DNA of 22,886 nucleotides, taken from assembly GCA_003254885.1 (NCBI GenBank), contig QANT01001477.1, positions 1-22,886 of the forward strand, given 5' to 3'. Of the stretch, positions 19,101 through 22,886 are shown piece by piece. The position numbers and the translations under genes are program-made. The notes under the pieces were generated by a model. The model saw only the letters and a list, made by a program, of their open reading frames with translations. It was not told the DNA's origin and ran no database searches. This DNA is from Purshia tridentata (Eukaryota > Streptophyta > Magnoliopsida > Rosales > Rosaceae). The stretch's first letter is position 1. The number at the start of each line of letters is the position of its first letter.

Positions 19101-20954
19101 CTTCTTCCTGGATGCACCACCCTGCAGCAGGTAGCCTGTCTGAAGTCAGAGCTTTTAAATACTCTCATTTAAGTGCTTTAAAATTGTATGTGTTCACCTT
19201 TGGCATGATATTTTCTGCTGCATGAATCTGCAGGTCAAGGAATCATTGTTGCAGAGATGCCTAGAAGTGGAGCAAACAGCTAGAGAGCAAGCAACGGATA
19301 ATGCCATTCTAGATCACATTTGCAAGGTGCTATTAAATTCTGAAAAATCATCATCAAGATTAGATTCATATTTTTCAAACCTTTAGTTGGTGTTTGACTC
19401 ACTGAAACATGGCTTGGCATGGCTACTCTGTTCATCTGTATGCGCACACACGCATGCACTTGCGTTGTTTCATGAACATTTCAAGGAAGCTTTTTTATTA
19501 TGCTGGTCAGCACATTATCATGAATTCCTGTAGTCCCATGATATTGATCAAATTTATTGATGGGTTTAATTCTTTTTGGAAGAAATCCTTATTATCTTAA
19601 GACAAATTTTGATTTTAAAACTGTATATATCCCACTAAGAATTACGGTCCCCTCCCTTAATTTTCTTTCATTGAGTCCACAAAGGAGATGCATATTTAGG
19701 CTTTTTGGCAGTTAGACATTTGAAGTGTCAGGCCTGTTGGCTGTAAAAATTTCAGGTGTCCTCCCTGTTAAAGGGAAATTGAATCTTTAAAATAAGTATG
19801 TCTTGTTTTTACAGATGGTAGAGGTTGATATTCCTCAATCCTTGTTTGAGGAACAAGGTAGGCAGCTTTATGGAGCCAGACTTTTAGAGATACAGGTCAG
19901 TAGTTACTTAAAGAGGGCTAATCTTATTTGCTTGAGTGTGTCTGCTGATTTAGCAGTTATCTTATGGTTGTCATGGACCTATGGTTGTTGTGCAGGCAAA
20001 TATAAAATTAAATGAACAGCAATTGGCTTCTCTATCAAGTAAGAAGGCTGTAGATGAGTACCTTGAAAGCCAGAAGGAGACTATAATGAATATGATAAAA
20101 CAAAGTCTGGCCGTTGGAGACATATATAAACGTGAAAATCTGCAGGTATTTAAATCTATAATGTTTTAACAGATTTTCTCTCTACAAGTTCTTTTCTGCT
20201 TGCCTGTGTTGTTTGTATTGTTTTTATGCTTGGTAGCATGGGACTCACAAAGATAACTGTTGTTACAACATATTTTTAATACAAACCTATTGCTTTGTAT
20301 TTAATATGTAGTCTGTTTGTTTTTCCAGTTTTCATCAGAGGAGCTGGTCAAAGAGGTTGAAAATTCCATTGCTGAGTTCAAACGCCAAAAACAAGATTAT
20401 GATGAGGAGCGTGTTAAGGGACGGGTCAGCATATGCCACCCTGTTAGAAAAGTGGAGTGCAATTGCTTTTAGTTTCAATTGCCTTCACAATAACCTTTCT
20501 GTAATTTCAGTCCTGCTTATCTCAATCATCTTTCGATAAGTTTAGCATCAATCTGATAATTATTGTTAATTTGTTTTGAAAAAAAAAAAAAGAGATAAGA
20601 GGGGAGAGATANAATTTGTTTTGAAAAAAAAAAATAGAGATAAGAGGGGAGAGATATAGAAGAAATGAGAGTAGGAGATGAGAGAGATCTAGAAAAAATG
20701 AGAGTCAGAGATGAAAGATGTGACATGAGAGAAATAGAGAAGGAAATACGTGAAACTAAAGCTAACAAATATTTAAAATTATTTTTGGTTTTTATTATAC
20801 AAACAACTATGTATTCTTTATTTCTCCCTAACTTCTGTGATCTCTCTTTTCACTTTTCTCTACTAAAATTGTGCAGGTTCAGGAAATTTTAGAAGGAGCA
20901 AAGGTACTTGAATGGTTGAGAGAGCACGCAGAAATTCAGTACATAACGAAATGA
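16146..20954 (+). CDS. Chloroplast trigger factor (TIG), 13 exons, 535 aa
   Basis: Exons: 16146-16430, 16526-16609, 16704-16832, 17132-17220, 17413-17596, 18235-18325, 18416-18570, 19038-19130, 19234-19326, 19815-19895, 19996-20145, 20329-20424 and 20877-20954. All introns are GT-AG and the phases close without a stop until TGA. Trigger factor is a ribosome-bound chaperone for nascent chains; plants keep a plastid form. Residues 1-65 or so are Ser/Leu/Pro-rich with few acidic residues, as in a chloroplast transit peptide. The ribosome-binding domain (about 96-220) carries VPGFRPGKKVP at 124-134, matching the bacterial GFRxGK ribosome-docking signature. The FKBP-like domain (about 258-339) includes VGDLAVLD, DGDKLVPGF and GIQRGETKSF. 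The helical C-terminal arms cover about 340-535 (LFEEQGRQL, LEWLREHAEIQYITK). The length is close to the Arabidopsis protein (about 547 aa, recalled). The probable 3' untranslated region reaches about 21240, where AATAGAA occurs. Confidence 0.95.
20568..20656. repeat. Tandem duplication, 2 x 45 bp, in trigger factor intron 12
   Basis: Two copies of AATTTGTTTTGAA, an A run, AGAGATAAGAGGGGAGAGAT lie at 20568-20612 and 20613-20656. The copies meet at an undetermined base (N at 20612). GA-rich sequence with related words continues to about 20740. The ambiguity suggests reads disagreed on copy number. Confidence 0.85.
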
Positions 20955-21354
20955 TAGAGAGGAGAAAGCATGTCTGAGAGTGCGCATGCAGTGTACGTGT
21001 AGGTTCAAAGTTTTTGACGATGGTGCTGGAGGCTAGTCATTTTATCTGGAGGTTTCCTAAGACGACGTCCACCCGCATTCTAACTGACATAGTTTGAACT
21101 TGAAGCATGCCTAAATCTCCCTGGTTTATTGGTTTTACGGCCTTCAAATTTGAGAGGTTGAGTTGTTTGTTTGTGGTTCTGTGCTATGTTTCAACATCAA
21201 GAAAGCACTTTGTAATCCAGTCTTAATCAATAGAATATCTGGTTATGAAGTTCATTCAATTAAATTGGTAACTGCTAACCCCACCCTAAAAAATAAGAAA
21301 CTGCATAAAGTTGATAATAACTTGCCAGTCATATTTGCCTTGTAGGTCATAAGG
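20955..21354. other. Trigger factor 3' untranslated region and flank
   Basis: Non-coding. An AATAGAA-type signal lies near 21230. No repeats or RNA genes were seen; chance frames here are short and not conserved-looking. Confidence 0.5.
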
Positions 21355-21471
21355 TCATGATAAAAATGTACCTAGGCATCTGGAGTGGAGGACATCAATG
21401 TTTTCCATTCCACTTTCCAAGCTTGAACCTACAATCATAAATGAAGTTTCCCCATCAACAACTACTTCTGC
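21355..21471 (-). CDS. Weak candidate exon or gene remnant on the minus strand
   Basis: On the minus strand TTGCATGTTTCAG forms a good acceptor at 21472. The frame after it encodes AEVVVDGETSFMIVG and continues through SLESGMENIDVLHSRCLG to a stop at 21355 (38 residues). A possible donor (GTACAT) at 21372 would make it an internal exon instead. Composition looks more protein-like than the surroundings. I do not recognise the family and found no partner exon with confidence, so it may be a decayed gene fragment or chance. Confidence 0.2.
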   Translation of the reverse strand, partial: AEVVVDGETSFMIVGSSLESGMENIDVLHSRCLGTFLS

Positions 21472-21539
21472 CTGAAACATGCAAGTAGCAATAAATCTCA
21501 ATGCCAAATGATGCAGAGACCATCTTCGATCACTCAAGC

Positions 21540-22886
21540 TAACAAATCTAGCCTTTGATTACTATTGGAGGTCATAAATTATTTTCATGAATGAGACTCT
21601 TAACAACTGCCTTTCTTGGGCTTTGAATGAAGTTTCAACATGCCCAAAGAATATATGAAGCACGTTGAGAAAAAGCTGGTTGCAGATTGACAAGTCTGAA
21701 AACAAGGACCCCACCCCATACATTAATTAATAACTACCACAAATTATGGACAGGTGGTAGGTGTAATTTGGTTTTGAAAATCAAATTAATTGTTTTTATT
21801 CAAAATGGGGTGGCAATTTTTGCATTCTAATTTTATTCATTTTCGTTCGGCCACTTTATATGAGAAAATTAAAGACAAATATATTAAAAGTTCTATTCTA
21901 TAACATCTTGCTCTTCACTTTTTAATATTTATTCTGCTCACAACCAGACCAGGCTGGTCCCGAAGGAGATACATTTTCTGGCTAATAATAGAATAGTCCA
22001 AAGAGCACATGAAAGGTTTTGGCTGGTACAATGCACCCAAACAAGTCCCATACATTCCCTGTCTAGGCCACATGAAGCAAACCCTACAAACCTGTTTCGA
22101 TTGGCCCATCCATCATATAAAACTCCAACCATCCAAATGGAGTCAACCACTTTCTAAGTTTTCAGTCAAATCTTTGCTTTTGAATTCATTTAAAACTAAA
22201 CATTGTTTAGACACCTAGTATTANTCTATCTCCTTCACGCCTCCATCTTTTTTCATCTTGGTATTTAAATTCATTGCTCATGTCCCAAATTTTTCTTTTT
22301 TGGGTTATTTTATTTTCACTTTCTTTTAATTCTGGATTAGAAATTTAAAAAAATTGAAGCTTTTGCTTTTTTTTTTTTTTTTTTTTTTTTTTGTTTTNGT
22401 CCTCAGACAATTTAAAATGGTGATGGATAGGGACACAAAGGGCAAAGGAAGCAATCGCAAGGTGAAATGTTGTTTGTTAGTTTCATGGTGCAATTATACT
22501 TTTGGATTTTATTACATTCAGTTTGAGGTTTTGCATCTATGTTATGTTTTAGGATGATTATAAAAAAAGTGAGGATTACTAGAAATATTAAAAAACAAAA
22601 AAAACTACCTGAATTTATTTAATTGAATAAAACTTGTTCTTTTTTTTATAAAAAAAAAATTGATTAGATAGTATTTTTAATTTTTAATTTTTAATTTTGT
22701 ATAGTTAATTTTCTTAATTAAAAATTTTTTTCACAATCCAGTCCAATCATGTATTACACCAAACATGGGACATGATTAGCCACAGTCTTGTGCTGTCCTG
22801 TACCTAGGACACAGTCCTGGCTTGTGCAGTACTGTACCGTTGTCCAAACGTGGCCTAAGAGCTCAAGTTCCAATTGCAGCCCAGAA
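21540..22886. other. AT-rich intergenic region, no gene seen
   Basis: No supported coding sequence. Features are an undetermined base at 22224, a poly-T run of about 30 bases at 22363-22392 followed by another N at 22398, and a repeated ATTTTTAATTTTTAATTTTT stretch near 22672-22696. A moderately GC stretch (21940-22150) has only short chance frames on both strands. Confidence 0.55.
22740..22858. repeat. Possible MITE end with short internal repeats
   Basis: The block ends in TTGTCCAAACGTGGCCTAA, which reversed reads TTAGGCCACGTTTGG, a form common at plant MITE ends with a TTA/TAA target. Inside, CAGTCTTGTGCTGTCCTGTACC is echoed by a related CAGTCC-TTGTGC-ACTGTACC block about 35 bases on. The opposite inverted repeat was not found in the window. 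Confidence 0.35.

Noticed and set aside
1..22886. tRNA, rRNA, CRISPR array or viral insertion
   Set aside because: No cloverleaf with tRNA box sequences, no rRNA core sequence, no regularly spaced array and no viral replication or coat gene were seen on either strand by eye.

Overview
This is nuclear DNA of a flowering plant, most likely a eudicot. The genes are split by many GT-AG introns, the non-coding DNA is AT-rich, small DNA-transposon derivatives are abundant, and the proteins include a chloroplast trigger factor and a mitochondrial GrpE. No bacterial, organellar or viral genes were seen. I cannot fix the species. Three single N positions (20612, 22224, 22398) show the consensus is imperfect.

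Four genes can be rebuilt exon by exon with every splice phase closing. (1) + strand, 1010-5148: a MATH (TRAF-like) plus coiled-coil protein of the RTM3-like plant family, 383 aa. Its 2.5-kb third intron carries a 924-bp Mutator-like (MULE) element with long terminal inverted repeats and a perfect 9-bp target duplication. (2) + strand, 6207-8791: a mitochondrial GrpE (Mge1-type) nucleotide-exchange factor, 336 aa, with a possible heat-shock element upstream. (3) - strand, 11891-9685: a 208-aa plant protein of unknown function that ends in an EAR-like LDLDLGL motif. A small inverted-repeat element (MITE) sits in its second intron. (4) + strand, 16146-20954: a 13-exon, 535-aa chloroplast trigger factor (TIG).

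Genes 2 and 3 converge, and genes 3 and 4 diverge. From memory, the order GrpE / unknown / trigger factor matches Arabidopsis At5g55200 / At5g55210 / At5g55220, so the core of the window looks like an ancient conserved gene block. Genes 2 and 4 both serve protein folding but in different organelles, so the sequence shows shared ancestry of the order rather than a shared pathway.

The 4.2 kb between genes 3 and 4 is mostly repeat-derived. A probable 2.4-kb element with degraded inverted ends (about 12512-14907) contains a 96-bp tandem duplication and a cluster of six related palindromes. A short stretch near 15000 resembles exon 1 of gene 3. A duplicated MITE unit at 15080-15775 is split by a 312-bp hAT-like insertion. 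The last 1.9 kb has no secure gene, only one weak minus-strand exon candidate (21355-21471) and a possible MITE end near 22858. The window yields no convincing new multi-gene system. The most useful leads are the EAR-motif protein, the palindrome cluster, the identical 14-bp promoter motif upstream of the two divergent genes, and the eight-nucleotide coding start exon of the MATH gene.
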